Positions 33,563 to 43,397 of a DNA stretch of 64,000 nucleotides are shown here, one piece after another; the first letter of the stretch is position 1, and each line of letters opens with the position of its first letter. The notes beneath the pieces were generated by a model. It ran no database searches. It was not told the DNA's origin and saw nothing but the letters and a program-made list of their open reading frames with translations. The stretch covers positions 1-64,000 of the forward strand of contig NZ_NKHF01000041.1 of assembly GCF_002744175.1 (NCBI RefSeq), read 5' to 3'. Both the position numbers and the translations under genes were made by a program. This stretch comes from Pseudoalteromonas piscicida. GTDB lineage: Bacteria > Pseudomonadota > Gammaproteobacteria > Enterobacterales > Alteromonadaceae.

Positions 33563-35407
33563 TCATGCTTTAAACTTGTCGATTTCTTGGTTTAAAGTAT
33601 GGGATAACTGACCGAGCTTTTGTGCATCACTTTGGGTTGCTCTTGCCGAGCCTAAAGTATGCTGAGCCAAATTACTAATTTCTGATGACTCACTTAGAGC
33701 ATGCTCAGTGGCCTGGGTTTGCTGCTGCACCAGCTGGCTGATCAACTTACCTTGGTCATCGATGTCGCGCATGCTTTGTTCTGCGTGCTGAAGCACTTCA
33801 TTGGTTTCATTGGCTGCGATAACGCTTTGAGCCATATTATCTTCACTGCTTCGCATTTTATCTTGTGTGTCTCTCGACGCTGCCTGCAAAGACTGAATAA
33901 TATTGTGGATCTCTTCAGTTTGTTGTTGGGTTCTTTGTGCAAGGGTACGCACTTCATCAGCCACAACTGCAAACCCTCTGCCTTGTTCACCTGCTCTAGC
34001 AGCCTCTATTGCTGCATTCAGTGCCAGTAAGTTGGTTTGTTCCGCTATCTCTCTAATCGCAGAGCTAACTTGGCTGATATTTTGTGTATCCTCTGCAAGT
34101 TTATCCAGCGCGGCACGGCTTTGTTGAAACTCGGCTTGTAACTCAGTCATTTGCCCTGCCAGCGCGGTGGTATTAACACTGCTTTGTTTCACTTGGGTTG
34201 CCGCTACCGATGCCAGCTCAGTGGCGCTGAATGCCGCTTCTTCAACAGAGCGAGCAGACTGAGCCATGTTTTCTAGCGAATGATGGATAGATTGAATTTT
34301 ATTTTCCTGTTGCGCGACGTCTTTTTCGGTGTCTTGGCTTATTTTATTGAGAGTTGTTGTTGCTTGCTGCAGTTCATCGCTCGTCAGCCTGACATTGCCA
34401 AGCAACGAGATAAAGGCCGTAAGGACCGCATTAAATTGTTCAATAATTTGGCTTAACTCATCTGAGCCTGTTGTTGCGGCTTTGATGCTTAAATCCCCTC
34501 GAGAAGCGCTTTGTGCTGCCTTTGAAAATGTGGTGATAGTGCCCATAAACGATAAATAAAAACCAATCATGAGATAAATAGCTATTAACAGTGCAAAGAC
34601 AGAGGCCAATGCGACGGTGTTTCTGATCCACTGTTGTTGACTTTGTTTTTCAGCAACTAACGTAGCTAGTGCCGGTGTGGCGGTATTAACAAACTGTTTG
34701 ATGGCATCGCTGGCGCGTTGGTAATGACGCGTAAATTGAGCCTGTGAGAGTGCCAGTTCGTCTGGGTCGAGTAACCCAGTTTTAACGGCGTTTTGATAAT
34801 CCAATAAGCTAGACTCAAGTTCACTCAACGGCAGGCTTAACAGCTTGTTGAGTCGCGGATTATCATTCATGGCGATGCTTAACTTACCAGTAAATTGTTT
34901 AGTAACCGCAGGTAAGCCCTTATGTAAATTGGAAAGTGCGATAAAGCTATCTGGTGTAAAGCTGCCTCGGCTTAGTACGGCGCTTGCTTGTACTTCAATT
35001 TGATTGATTTGTGCTATCAAAGTCGGTGTCGATTCAACCAGTGTTCGGTTGAGGTAACTACGGCCCAGATCATCGTCAACAGCTAATTGTGAAGCAATGG
35101 AAAGTTGCTCCAGCGCACTAGCGTTTGGCGCAGTGACCTTAGGGAATGTTGCCCGATTAAGTAAATTAGAATTATCGGCGATATTACCGTCTAAAATATT
35201 TTCCAGCATGTTAGGGTAGAGTTTAAGCCCTTGACGCTGTGTTTCACTCACAGTAATAGAGTGATTAAGCACACCATTTAGAAAAAATAAACTGAGGCTC
35301 AAGGGTAATAATAGCAAGCCAAACACCACCGCCATTTTGGTTTTATATTGCAACCTTGCCATCAAGCGAGTTGCAGGCTCTATGAGTGTATTAAATCCAG
35401 CCATCAC
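33563..35407 (-). CDS. Methyl-accepting chemotaxis protein
   Basis: A 614-residue transmembrane receptor. Membrane helices are at about 28-48 and 262-288, enclosing a 210-residue, mostly helical periplasmic sensor domain; a HAMP region follows (about 290-345), then the signalling coiled coil with the hairpin tip [20 protein letters not shown] and [18 protein letters not shown]. There is no C-terminal NWETF-type pentapeptide for tethering the methylation enzymes. Ligand unknown. It is monocistronic and convergent with mrcB; an ATG one codon inside (35404) is an equally possible start. Confidence 0.92.
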   Translation of the reverse strand: MMAGFNTLIEPATRLMARLQYKTKMAVVFGLLLLPLSLSLFFLNGVLNHSITVSETQRQGLKLYPNMLENILDGNIADNSNLLNRATFPKVTAPNASALEQLSIASQLAVDDDLGRSYLNRTLVESTPTLIAQINQIEVQASAVLSRGSFTPDSFIALSNLHKGLPAVTKQFTGKLSIAMNDNPRLNKLLSLPLSELESSLLDYQNAVKTGLLDPDELALSQAQFTRHYQRASDAIKQFVNTATPALATLVAEKQSQQQWIRNTVALASVFALLIAIYLMIGFYLSFMGTITTFSKAAQSASRGDLSIKAATTGSDELSQIIEQFNAVLTAFISLLGNVRLTSDELQQATTTLNKISQDTEKDVAQQENKIQSIHHSLENMAQSARSVEEAAFSATELASVAATQVKQSSVNTTALAGQMTELQAEFQQSRAALDKLAEDTQNISQVSSAIREIAEQTNLLALNAAIEAARAGEQGRGFAVVADEVRTLAQRTQQQTEEIHNIIQSLQAASRDTQDKMRSSEDNMAQSVIAANETNEVLQHAEQSMRDIDDQGKLISQLVQQQTQATEHALSESSEISNLAQHTLGSARATQSDAQKLGQLSHTLNQEIDKFKA

Positions 35408-35526
35408 TTCCTCTGTATGTTCCGTTTATCGTAGGTGCTGAAAAGCACGTTCTTATACCACTTAGTCTTGATACCTATTTAATTTGAGATAGCAAGCCAG
35501 ACGCTAACTGCGTCTACATTTTTTAT

Positions 35527-35680
35527 TTAACCAGATGTTTGGATAAGAAATGAGGTAACTCATTGTTTTTAAAATCACATTAAATTATTTCCTTATCTAG
35601 CCTAGGCAGAGCGTTTTGGGGATAACTCCGCTCTCGCGTCATGCTACCGCCCTGATACCTACATCCATGTAGGCAAGGCG
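35527..35680 (-). repeat. Dispersed intergenic repeat, copy B (inverted)
   Basis: Read on the minus strand it follows copy A closely: CCTTGCCTACATGGATGTAG, GGGCGGTAGCATGACGC, then GCTAGATAAGGAAATAAT, AACAATGAGTTACCTCAT and TTTCTTATCCAAAC. Most of the gap 35408-35875 is this element plus flanking sequence in which I see no gene. Confidence 0.65.
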
Positions 35681-35831
35681 GATTTACGCACCAATAGCTG
35701 GCTATTGGCAGTGAATTCAACGCATTTGTCGACAAGATTTTCTCGCCTCAAGCTAGATCACTTTATTAAGCAAACTGACATAAGTAGACCGAAGCTTTTA
35801 ATAAGTTTATTCAAAGGGTAGCTGAAAAAAC

Positions 35832-35858
35832 AAAAAAAGCCCTGAACGGGCTTTTTTT
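35832..35858. terminator. Bidirectional terminator downstream of hemL
   Basis: AGCCC and GGGCT enclose TGAAC, with a run of seven A on one side and seven T on the other; ends the minus-strand hemL transcript. Confidence 0.85.
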
Positions 35859-35875
35859 AATATGATTAATTTTGC

Positions 35876-37156
35876 TTATAGTTTGGCAAATGCACGCTTT
35901 GCAGCGTCGATGGTTTTTACAATTTCTTCGTCAGAATGCATTGTGCTTACGAAGCCAGCTTCGAATGCCGATGGTGCTAAATAAACGCCTTCTTCTAGCA
36001 TTAGATGGAAGAACTTTTTAAAGCGCTCTAAATCACATTCCGTTGCCTGTTGGTAGCTAGTTACTTTTGTAGCTTCGGTAAAGAAGAAGCCAAACATGCC
36101 GCCTGCGTAGTTAGTCGTAAGCGCGATACCCGCTTCATCAGCAGCGGCTTGGAAGCCTTCACACAGTGCTTTACTCTTTGCTTCAAGCTCTGCGTGCAAG
36201 CCCTCTTCTGACAGTAGCTCTAGCGCCGTTAAACCAGCAGCCATGGCGATTGGGTTACCAGACAGCGTACCGGCTTGATAAACAGGGCCAACAGGGGCAA
36301 TGTAATCCATAATCTCTTTTTTACCGCCAAACGCACCGACTGGCATACCGCCACCAATCACTTTACCTAAACAGGTAAGGTCTGGTGTGATATTGTAGTA
36401 CTGCTGAGCGCCACCGAGTGCAACACGAAAACCGGTCATGACTTCATCAAAGATAAGCACACTTTGATTGTCAGTACATATTTCGCGTAGCCCTTCTAAG
36501 AAGCCTTCCACAGGTGGAATACAGTTCATGTTTCCAGCAACAGGTTCGATGATCACACAAGCGATTTGATCTTTGTACTGATCAAAAATCGCTTTGACTT
36601 CATCAAGGTTATTAAATGAAACCGTTAACGTATGTTTGGCAAAATCGGCTGGGATACCTGGTGAATTTGGTACGCCCATGGTCAGTGCACCAGAGCCTGC
36701 TTTCACTAGCAGTGAGTCAGCGTGGCCATGGTAACAACCTTCAAATTTTAAGATTTTATCGCGGCCTGTGTAACCTCGAGCAAGACGGATCGCACTCATT
36801 GTTGCCTCTGTACCAGAGCTAACCATGCGTACTTTTTCAATTGATGGTACAAGTGCTTTTACTTTTTCCGCCATCAGGATCTCGGTTTCCGTAGGCGCAC
36901 CATAAGATAGGCCGTTTTCAACCGCTTCAAGCACAGCTTGCTTAATTTTAGGGTGGTTGTGTCCTAAAATCATTGGGCCCCAAGAACCAACATAGTCGAT
37001 ATATTGTTTACCGTCGGCGTCATAGGTATGAACGCCTTCTGCTTTGGTAATAAATAGTGGCGTACCACCAACACCATTAAAAGCGCGCACTGGAGAGTTT
37101 ACGCCTCCAGGGATTGAATCTTGGGCGCGTTTGAATAAGTCTTGACTGAGAGTCAT
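35876..37156 (-). CDS. hemL: Glutamate-1-semialdehyde 2,1-aminomutase
   Basis: A 426-residue PLP enzyme, exactly the usual length, that turns glutamate-1-semialdehyde into 5-aminolevulinate for haem and corrinoid synthesis. The PLP lysine is in [17 protein letters not shown] (near residue 265); the cofactor-binding [20 protein letters not shown] and [10 protein letters not shown] blocks are present. It follows pyrB by 12 bases, so the two are likely co-transcribed, although their pathways differ. Confidence 0.96.
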   Translation of the reverse strand: MTLSQDLFKRAQDSIPGGVNSPVRAFNGVGGTPLFITKAEGVHTYDADGKQYIDYVGSWGPMILGHNHPKIKQAVLEAVENGLSYGAPTETEILMAEKVKALVPSIEKVRMVSSGTEATMSAIRLARGYTGRDKILKFEGCYHGHADSLLVKAGSGALTMGVPNSPGIPADFAKHTLTVSFNNLDEVKAIFDQYKDQIACVIIEPVAGNMNCIPPVEGFLEGLREICTDNQSVLIFDEVMTGFRVALGGAQQYYNITPDLTCLGKVIGGGMPVGAFGGKKEIMDYIAPVGPVYQAGTLSGNPIAMAAGLTALELLSEEGLHAELEAKSKALCEGFQAAADEAGIALTTNYAGGMFGFFFTEATKVTSYQQATECDLERFKKFFHLMLEEGVYLAPSAFEAGFVSTMHSDEEIVKTIDAAKRAFAKL

Positions 37157-37168
37157 AGTCGATCCTTT

Positions 37169-38185
37169 TTAGCTTTCACGTTTGCGGCTAAACCAAGGTA
37201 CTTCTACCTCGTATTTTTCCACTTGGTTTTCAACACCTAGCGTCAGGGCAAAAAGTGCCATACGGATCAATACACCATTTTGAACTTGGCGGAAGATAGC
37301 TAGGTTGTCGTTGTTATTTAGGTCATTGTCTAGCTCGTTTGCATCACTGCGGCTGTCGCGTGGTAATGGATGCATTAACACTGAGCTAGGTTTACAGTGG
37401 GCGTCATAAATCGCTTGGCTAATTCTAAAGCCGCCACGGTATTTATTTGCCTCTTCTTGAGAAGGGAAGCGCTCTTCTTGAATACGTGTTTGGTACACAA
37501 TATCGGCAGCTAGGTTACCTTCCATCTTAGATACCACTTCGATACGGTGGCCGGCATTGTCAACCACATCTAAAATAGATTGCGGCATTTGTAAGCCATC
37601 CGGTGCAACCATAGTAAAGCGAATATTCTTGTAGTGACTGAGTAATTTAGACAGTGAGTGAACGGTGCGGCCGTATTTTAAATCACCAACGAGTGCGATA
37701 TGCATACCATCAATGCCAGCCCCAAAGCGGCTAAGTTCTCGGTCAATCGTCAACAGATCTAGGAGTGCTTGAGTAGGATGTTCATTGGGGCCATCACCAC
37801 CGTTGATCACTGGCACATCAGAGCCTGTTGCAAACTCGGCAACAGAGCCTGCGTCTGGGTGACGCATGGCAACTGCGTCGGCATAGGCAGAAATAACACG
37901 CGCAGTATCATAAAGAGATTCGCCTTTCGCCAGTGCAGAGCTTTGCATACCTGTAGTTTCACGTACTAAGCCACCTAAAAGGTTAAACGCAGTACCAAAG
38001 CTAACACGGGTTCTGGTGCTTGGTTCAAAAAACAGATTTGCCAAAATCGCCCCATCGAGTACTTGGGTACGTTTTTGCTTTTTTGCATAAGGTTCCATTT
38101 TTTTAGCAATGGAGAAGATGTGTTCAATAGAATCTCTGTCTAGTTGATTGACAGAAAGAATGTTTTCACCTTGGAAACTGAACAT
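37169..38185 (-). CDS. pyrB: Aspartate carbamoyltransferase
   Basis: A 338-residue enzyme that condenses carbamoyl phosphate and aspartate in pyrimidine synthesis. The carbamoyl phosphate loop FFEPSTRTRVSFG is near residue 60, HPTQALLDL near 140 and MHPLPR near 275. The ATG at 38185 (MFSFQGENILSV) is preferred over one 39 bases upstream, whose extension lacks family character. It is longer than E. coli PyrB (311), and no pyrI regulatory subunit gene is adjacent, so it is probably a stand-alone form. A TATAAT inside a TACTTGGG/CCCAAGTA dyad near 38260-38290 may be its promoter. Confidence 0.93.
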   Translation of the reverse strand: MFSFQGENILSVNQLDRDSIEHIFSIAKKMEPYAKKQKRTQVLDGAILANLFFEPSTRTRVSFGTAFNLLGGLVRETTGMQSSALAKGESLYDTARVISAYADAVAMRHPDAGSVAEFATGSDVPVINGGDGPNEHPTQALLDLLTIDRELSRFGAGIDGMHIALVGDLKYGRTVHSLSKLLSHYKNIRFTMVAPDGLQMPQSILDVVDNAGHRIEVVSKMEGNLAADIVYQTRIQEERFPSQEEANKYRGGFRISQAIYDAHCKPSSVLMHPLPRDSRSDANELDNDLNNNDNLAIFRQVQNGVLIRMALFALTLGVENQVEKYEVEVPWFSRKRES

Positions 38186-38309
38186 TTGGCGATTCCTAAA
38201 GACAAATTGACAACCGGGTTGCAAGGTTGCTCACCCAACCAGATAACACGCAGATTGTGGGCGGTTACTTGGGCGTATATTATACCCAAGTACCCCCAAT
38301 AATGCACGG

Positions 38310-38744
38310 TTACAGTGCAGGTTTTAACACCGCAAGAAAGACGATGGCTAGCAGGATAAGTACGGGGAGTTCATTGAAATACCGGTAAAACTTGTCGCTT
38401 CTACGGTTTCGATCATGTTTAAAGTCAGCCAATAATTTAAAGCAAAACCCATGATAAATATAAAGCAAAATCACTAAAGTGAGCTTGTAGTGTAACCACA
38501 TGCTGTGTCGAAACCATTCGCGTCCGTATTCAGTGATAGTTAACACGCCAAACACCGCAGTGAGAATGGCAAAAGGCGTAACAAAATAGAGTAAACGTCG
38601 CTCCATGATTTTGAGCATTGAGCTGCAAGACTTTTCTTCTGTCATAGCGTGATAAACAAACAAGCGTGGCAGATAGAAAATCCCAGCAAACCAGGCAATC
38701 ATAAAAAAGATATGTAAGGCTTTATACGTTAGCAATAAGCTCAT
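38310..38744 (-). CDS. hemJ: Protoporphyrinogen oxidase HemJ
   Basis: A 144-residue, four-helix membrane protein of the HemJ (former UPF0093) family. The N-terminal YKALHIFFMIAWFAGIFYLPRLFVYH is the family hallmark with its conserved His; a second block, WLHYKLTLVILLYIYHG, follows near residue 95. HemJ oxidises protoporphyrinogen IX to protoporphyrin IX late in haem synthesis. The ATG at 38744 with GGA upstream is the start. It follows the CLC gene by 20 bases; hemL lies two genes downstream. Confidence 0.9.
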   Translation of the reverse strand: MSLLLTYKALHIFFMIAWFAGIFYLPRLFVYHAMTEEKSCSSMLKIMERRLLYFVTPFAILTAVFGVLTITEYGREWFRHSMWLHYKLTLVILLYIYHGFCFKLLADFKHDRNRRSDKFYRYFNELPVLILLAIVFLAVLKPAL

Positions 38745-38764
38745 TATAAGTTCCACTTTTTAAA

Positions 38765-40447
38765 CTAGAGTAAACTATTTCTGGTCGTGAGTATGTGACG
38801 AATTTGGTCCCATCGCAATAACCCAAGTATTTGTTTATCATCCTTTTGATTGTAAATGTAAACGGCGCCTGAGCGTTTGTCTTTAAGTACATCAAAGGCG
38901 TCGGCTAGCGTGGCCTGGGTACTTAATCCTTGCAACTCAATATAGGATACCGATACGCTTTCTTCAGAGATTAGGTTCAAATCGTACTCAGCTAAACGGT
39001 AGCCACTTTGTTCATCATAAACAATTAGCGGAGTTTGGCTGTCAACGGCCGAGAGCGTTTCTTTAATTTGCTCTTTGTCGTCGGAATAGAGCAGCTTAAA
39101 GTTTTCATCCATCTCGGCCACAATCCCCACCTTTTGTAACGCTTCTTTTGCTGGTGACACTTGGTAAGGCAAGCCCTGAAAATCAAGCTGTTGGATAAAT
39201 ATGGAGCGGTTGCCAAATGCTTGCAATGCGGTGACATAAGCGGTTGTGATCACAAGCATTGCAGGAACGATTATTTTTGGATTGGAAGTCAGCTCCATCA
39301 CGGCGGTGAGCGCGGCCAATGGCGCGTGTAAAGTTGCGGCAAGCAGGCCAGCCATACCCAGTACGCCATAAGTCCCTGCGACATCAACACTCGGCTCAAT
39401 AAATTGTGCAAAGAAGGACATCAGGGTGCCCATAATAACACCCAGCCCGATGACTGGGCCGATGAGCCCGCCTGGAATACCTAAACCGATAGCAAACAAG
39501 GTTGCCATGAGTTTCGCAATTAAAATTGTCGTCAGCAGCTGTAGATTGTGCGGAGACTCTACTGCTTGAGTAATGGCACTCATACCGGAGCCCATAGCTC
39601 CGGGCACGGCATACCCAATTAGTCCAGCAATGAGGCCTGCCAATAATAGGCGAGGAAACATGCTGATCGGCTTGAACGTCTTGATGATCATCATCAGGTT
39701 TTGATTAAAGGCAAAAGCAACAGCACCTAATGCGGCACCACAGATAATTAAATAGGGGTAATGCCAAAAGCTTAAGGGCGTAATGTGGATAAGCGCCAGC
39801 TCTGAGCTATTGCCAAAAACATATTGCGTACTCATCGCACCGATAACGGAAGCTAACATCACTGGAACAAAAATATGGATCTTGTATTCCCTAAGGACAA
39901 CTTCCATCACAAATATAACGGCTGCAAGAGGGGTATTAAATGAAGCTGCGATACCTGCGGCAACACCACATCCAGCGAGTGTTCTTGCCGCATTTAATGG
40001 CAAATGTAAGCGCTCTGATAAGACGCTTGCAGCCGTTGCTCCCATGTGCACAGATGGCCCTTCTCGGCCAACAGAAAAGCCACTAATTAAGGCCACGGCT
40101 CCGCCAAAAAATTGGTTCGCAGAATTCCAGATTGGCATATGACCGTAATGATGCTTGATGCGATTAATAACGTAAGGAATACCGAGTCGGTAATGTTTAA
40201 ACCCCGTTAAAGCGGCGAATACGGCAATCAGCAGGGCTGCCAGTACGGGTAAAAATAGCCGGTGTAATTCAGACAGTTCCGTAAAGTCATCTGGCTTATC
40301 TAAAAAAGTGCCTTGCACCAACTCTATCGTGAGACGAAATGCGATAATTAACATGGCCGCAAGCAAGCCCGCCCCGGCACCAAGTAGGCACAGTTGCGCT
40401 GAAGTTTTTGGTTTTGCTAGGCTTCGTCTTAGTGCATCCAGTGACAT
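38765..40447 (-). CDS. clcA: CLC-type chloride channel/antiporter with CBS domains
   Basis: A 560-residue CLC protein with about 18 membrane helices and a C-terminal pair of CBS domains (about 430-560). The external gate glutamate is kept in GREGPSVHMG, and the anion site appears as GSGMS and GIPGGLIGP. The position of the E. coli internal proton glutamate (Glu203) reads Val: the segment is FVMEVVLREY against FIIEEMRPQF. That substitution is typical of CLC channels, so passive chloride conduction or an altered proton path is possible. I start at MSLDALRR (40447), three codons inside the longest frame. Confidence 0.9.
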   Translation of the reverse strand: MSLDALRRSLAKPKTSAQLCLLGAGAGLLAAMLIIAFRLTIELVQGTFLDKPDDFTELSELHRLFLPVLAALLIAVFAALTGFKHYRLGIPYVINRIKHHYGHMPIWNSANQFFGGAVALISGFSVGREGPSVHMGATAASVLSERLHLPLNAARTLAGCGVAAGIAASFNTPLAAVIFVMEVVLREYKIHIFVPVMLASVIGAMSTQYVFGNSSELALIHITPLSFWHYPYLIICGAALGAVAFAFNQNLMMIIKTFKPISMFPRLLLAGLIAGLIGYAVPGAMGSGMSAITQAVESPHNLQLLTTILIAKLMATLFAIGLGIPGGLIGPVIGLGVIMGTLMSFFAQFIEPSVDVAGTYGVLGMAGLLAATLHAPLAALTAVMELTSNPKIIVPAMLVITTAYVTALQAFGNRSIFIQQLDFQGLPYQVSPAKEALQKVGIVAEMDENFKLLYSDDKEQIKETLSAVDSQTPLIVYDEQSGYRLAEYDLNLISEESVSVSYIELQGLSTQATLADAFDVLKDKRSGAVYIYNQKDDKQILGLLRWDQIRHILTTRNSLL

Positions 40448-40635
40448 GAACGTCATTCCACAATAATTAACTTCATAAGAATACCAAATTTTTTACATTA
40501 AGTCCTTGTGCTGGCGCAACTTACACACAAACCATAAAGCCCTCTTGAAATTCTGAAACGGGATGGATGCTATACTTGATTAAAATACTCAGGTATTAGA
40601 TAATTTAAAGATTACAGGATTAGGGGTCTAAATCT

Positions 40636-40974
40636 ATGTCTGAACAGTTACCAATTCAGTTTTCTGACGCAGCAGCAAGCCGCGTAAAAGAGCTCATTGA
40701 GGAAGAAGAGAATACCAACCTGAAGTTGCGAGTGTATGTAACAGGTGGTGGTTGCTCAGGCTTTCAATATGGTTTCACCTTTGACGAAAAAGTAAATCCA
40801 GGTGATTTAGAAATCGTAAAAAATGGCGTTACTATGGTCGTTGACCCAATGAGTATCCAATACTTATTAGATGGTATTGTTGACTACACTGAAGGGCTTG
40901 AAGGTGCGCGTTTCTTTGTAAACAATCCAAATGCAACAACAACTTGCGGTTGCGGTGCGAGCTTTAGCGTTTAG
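40636..40974 (+). CDS. erpA: Iron-sulfur cluster insertion protein ErpA
   Basis: A 112-residue A-type carrier with the three conserved cysteines in [11 protein letters not shown] and [11 protein letters not shown]. ErpA passes Fe-S clusters to target enzymes, in E. coli those of isoprenoid synthesis among others. The length and the N-terminal [20 protein letters not shown] fit ErpA rather than IscA (107). It is monocistronic, with a good terminator after it. Confidence 0.95.
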   Translation: MSEQLPIQFSDAAASRVKELIEEEENTNLKLRVYVTGGGCSGFQYGFTFDEKVNPGDLEIVKNGVTMVVDPMSIQYLLDGIVDYTEGLEGARFFVNNPNATTTCGCGASFSV

Positions 40975-41002
40975 TCAAGTTATACGGATTTTCTGAGTAA
41001 AG

Positions 41003-41029
41003 AGCCATGCTTTATGTCATGGCTTTTTT
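41003..41029 (+). terminator. Terminator after erpA
   Basis: AGCCATG and CATGGCT pair around an eight-base loop and are followed by six T. Confidence 0.85.
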
Positions 41030-41066
41030 GTTTTTGCACTTTACCACTCACATCGTTTAAATTTGC

Positions 41067-41243
41067 CTACAGGCTCCCCGTTAAATACATCATCACGACA
41101 AAAAAGCCGAGCACAAACGTCGAAAACCCTAAGATGTAGATGAATCCTTTTTTGCCTTGTTTAAGCGGAACACCGTTAGAGCGCAGAAAATAGTACCAAC
41201 CCAGACAGAGTAAAATTGGTAGCAAAAACAGTAATCGAATCAT
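41067..41243 (-). CDS. Small membrane protein, 58 residues, unknown function
   Basis: A frame from an ATG at 41243 to a TAG at 41067 encodes two hydrophobic segments (about residues 2-20 and 35-55) separated by a basic turn (RSNGVPLKQGKKG). AGG lies about ten bases upstream of the start, so initiation looks weak. The pattern (LLCLGWYYFLRSN, then a KKGFIYILGFS stretch) recalls short uncharacterised proteins in Alteromonadales, which I cannot verify here. It is convergent with erpA. Confidence 0.65.
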   Translation of the reverse strand: MIRLLFLLPILLCLGWYYFLRSNGVPLKQGKKGFIYILGFSTFVLGFFVVMMYLTGSL

Positions 41244-41714
41244 CTAACATTAGCCTCTTTTTTAACCTATTAGTAAATTCTAGCTGTAAGTTTTTATTTT
41301 TTAAAGAAAAATAATTTATTTCAAATACTGGTACATTTTTTAAAAATTTGATTAAAGTGTTACTGCATATTACAGCGCTTAATGAATTAAGAAAAAGTAA
41401 AAAATTAATTAGGTGTTACTGTTTTTTTAGTCTATACCTAATTGGGTACATAGGGACAAGTTAACATTTTGTCTACGTGTTACTATTTTTGGCACGAATT
41501 TATTCTGACTGCTGGTAACTTGTACCGTAAACAGGGTAAACTGTGCGCTTGATCTAAGTACTGACTAGTTTGGTTTTAAGTTCATAAGAATGTAAGGCCT
41601 TACATAGTATAGTGTTACGTTCAAGCATAGCTGTAATATTAAGTACAAAGCTAAATGAGACGGGCATATTTCATTTAGATAATTTTAGTCTTTCATCTAG
41701 TAGGAGATGTTTAT
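41244..41714 (+). promoter_or_regulatory. 471-bp AT-rich upstream region of the XRE gene with repeated GTGTTAC
   Basis: No coding frame. The heptamer GTGTTAC occurs four times on the plus strand, at 41357, 41413, 41477 and 41612, three of them extended to GTGTTACT. The perfect palindrome listed next also lies here. Such a cluster suggests repeated operator sites for a regulator, possibly the XRE protein itself. Confidence 0.5.
41591..41604. promoter_or_regulatory. Perfect 14-bp palindrome TGTAAGGCCTTACA
   Basis: A perfect dyad 110 bases before the XRE start codon. It shares its TGTAAG/CTTACA arms with GacA/UvrY boxes but has a two-base spacer, not six, so I do not call it one. It is a good candidate operator. 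Confidence 0.5.
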
Positions 41715-41957
41715 ATGATGGGTAAAACGGTTTCTTCTGAAGAAAACAGCAAGCTAACTAAGTGGCTAAAGTCAAAACGCCATGAGAAAGGCCATACAAT
41801 GCGTAGCCTTGCTCAAGTGTTAGGTACACCACACTCGTTTATCGGTAAAATCGAAAACCAAGAGCGCCGTTTGGATGTGATTGAGTTTTTACGTTACTGT
41901 GAAGCGTTAGAAGTTGATCCGTATGAGGGCCTACAGCTAATTAAAGAAGAGCAATAA
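41715..41957 (+). CDS. XRE/Cro-type helix-turn-helix regulator
   Basis: An 80-residue protein consisting almost entirely of one HTH_3 domain: HEKGHTMRSLAQVLGTPHSF followed by IGKIENQERRLDVIEFLRYCEAL, with the recognition helix near residues 40-52. AGGAG lies eight bases before the ATG. There is no sensor domain, so it probably works with another protein or by concentration, as small autoregulated XRE proteins do. The unusually long, motif-rich region upstream fits autoregulation. No partner gene is adjacent. Confidence 0.85.
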   Translation: MMGKTVSSEENSKLTKWLKSKRHEKGHTMRSLAQVLGTPHSFIGKIENQERRLDVIEFLRYCEALEVDPYEGLQLIKEEQ

Positions 41958-42002
41958 GCATTCTAGTTAGCAAAAACGCCTAGGGTGCAAGGATCTGCAC
42001 CT

Positions 42003-43388
42003 CTAGTTTTTGTTAGCATGGTATGCCTTTTCAATAGCATAAAGCTTGTGCCTAATCAGATATAAGAATAATAACGATGGCAGCACCATAAGCGCAGTTA
42101 GCGCAAAGAAGAGTGCCCAATTACCTCCAAGCAAATCATCAATCACAAAACCACTATAACCTGACAGCACAGTTCTGCTAAGGCTTCCAAGGGAAGCAAG
42201 CAGGGCGTAGTGGGTTGCGCTAAATGCGCGGTCACATAGCATAGAAATAAATGCAACCATAGCTACCAATGACCAAGCCTGTGTAAAGCCATCGACCACA
42301 ATTGCGAGTGCGTACAGATGCTCCTGTGGGCCAGCAACCGCTATCCAAGAAAACATCAAATTAGAGGCTGCCATAGCGACACCGCTAATAAACAAGCCTT
42401 TCACTATGCCGTATTTATGGTTAAAAATACTACCTAAAAAAGCAAAAATGATGGTGATAACACCTGTGCCTAATTTGGAGTATTGGCCAATTTGCGTATT
42501 GGTAAAGCCAATTTCTTTATAAAATACAATAGACATCCTAGCTAAAAAGGCTTCACCTATTTTAAATAAGAATATAAAGGCGAGTAGGGCTAGTGCCGTT
42601 TTTACCCCGTTATTTTCAAAGAAGCGTTTAAACGGTTCAACAATGGTAACGGCAAGCCATGCAAAGACTTTTTTCTGTGTAGATGAGGAGTTAATTTGGT
42701 TTAGCTTTTGCTCATAGCTTTGTTGCAGTTGAGCCTGAACCTGTTCTCGATGAGATATTGGCTCTTTTGCAAGTAGCGTAACGCACAACAACCCAAAAAC
42801 AATGACACTGAGTATTTGGTATATCATTGGCCAACTAAAACCGGGCAAGTCGGCAATAAAAAAGGGGATTGCGCCAAGCAGTGCGTAGCCCGACCACCAA
42901 CCCGATGTTGCCATCGCGGCAGCAGCGGTTGCTTTCTCACTTTCATTTTCTGGCAAAATATCAATGCGGTAAGCATCGATAGCAATGTCTTGCGTTGCTG
43001 AGAAAATTGCAATAATAAAGCAGAGTAATGCAGCATGCGATAAGTGATCTTTAATTGAAATACTCGCCAACAAAAAGGTGGCGATAATAATGATCACCTG
43101 ACAGCTTGCTATCCAACTACGACGCTGCCCAAGCTTGCTATTCAACCATGGTAATTTAAGGCGATCTACCAGTGGAGACCACAAAAAGTTGATAGTATAA
43201 GCACCATAAACTAAACCAAAAAGCCCTATAGTACTGCGGCTTAACCCTTCATCTTTAAGCCAAGCTGACATCACCGAGCCTATCAATACCCAAGGGAAGC
43301 CGCTACTTATGCCAAAAGCAAAAACAGTTAATAGGCGTTTGTCTTTATAGTAACTAAGGTATTGTGAGAAACTAGATGATATCAACAT
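42003..43388 (-). CDS. ampG: AmpG-type muropeptide permease (MFS)
   Basis: A 461-residue transporter with about twelve membrane helices plus a loop of about 45 charged residues near 215-260. The N-terminus carries the AmpG signatures SSGFPWVLIGSVMSAWLKDEG and GLVYGAYTINFLWSPLVDRL. AmpG imports anhydro-muropeptides for cell-wall recycling and, where present, beta-lactamase induction. It is last in a minus-strand run rlmG-yajG-cyclophilin-ampG; yajG and bolA are ampG neighbours in E. coli too. It lies 9 bases after the cyclophilin gene. Confidence 0.88.
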   Translation of the reverse strand: MLISSSFSQYLSYYKDKRLLTVFAFGISSGFPWVLIGSVMSAWLKDEGLSRSTIGLFGLVYGAYTINFLWSPLVDRLKLPWLNSKLGQRRSWIASCQVIIIIATFLLASISIKDHLSHAALLCFIIAIFSATQDIAIDAYRIDILPENESEKATAAAAMATSGWWSGYALLGAIPFFIADLPGFSWPMIYQILSVIVFGLLCVTLLAKEPISHREQVQAQLQQSYEQKLNQINSSSTQKKVFAWLAVTIVEPFKRFFENNGVKTALALLAFIFLFKIGEAFLARMSIVFYKEIGFTNTQIGQYSKLGTGVITIIFAFLGSIFNHKYGIVKGLFISGVAMAASNLMFSWIAVAGPQEHLYALAIVVDGFTQAWSLVAMVAFISMLCDRAFSATHYALLASLGSLSRTVLSGYSGFVIDDLLGGNWALFFALTALMVLPSLLFLYLIRHKLYAIEKAYHANKN

Positions 43389-43397
43389 AACAGCGCG

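Noticed and set aside
41591-41604. TGTAAGGCCTTACA as a GacA/UvrY box
   Set aside because: The arms match but the spacer is two bases instead of about six, and no Csr-type RNA follows; kept only as a generic palindrome.
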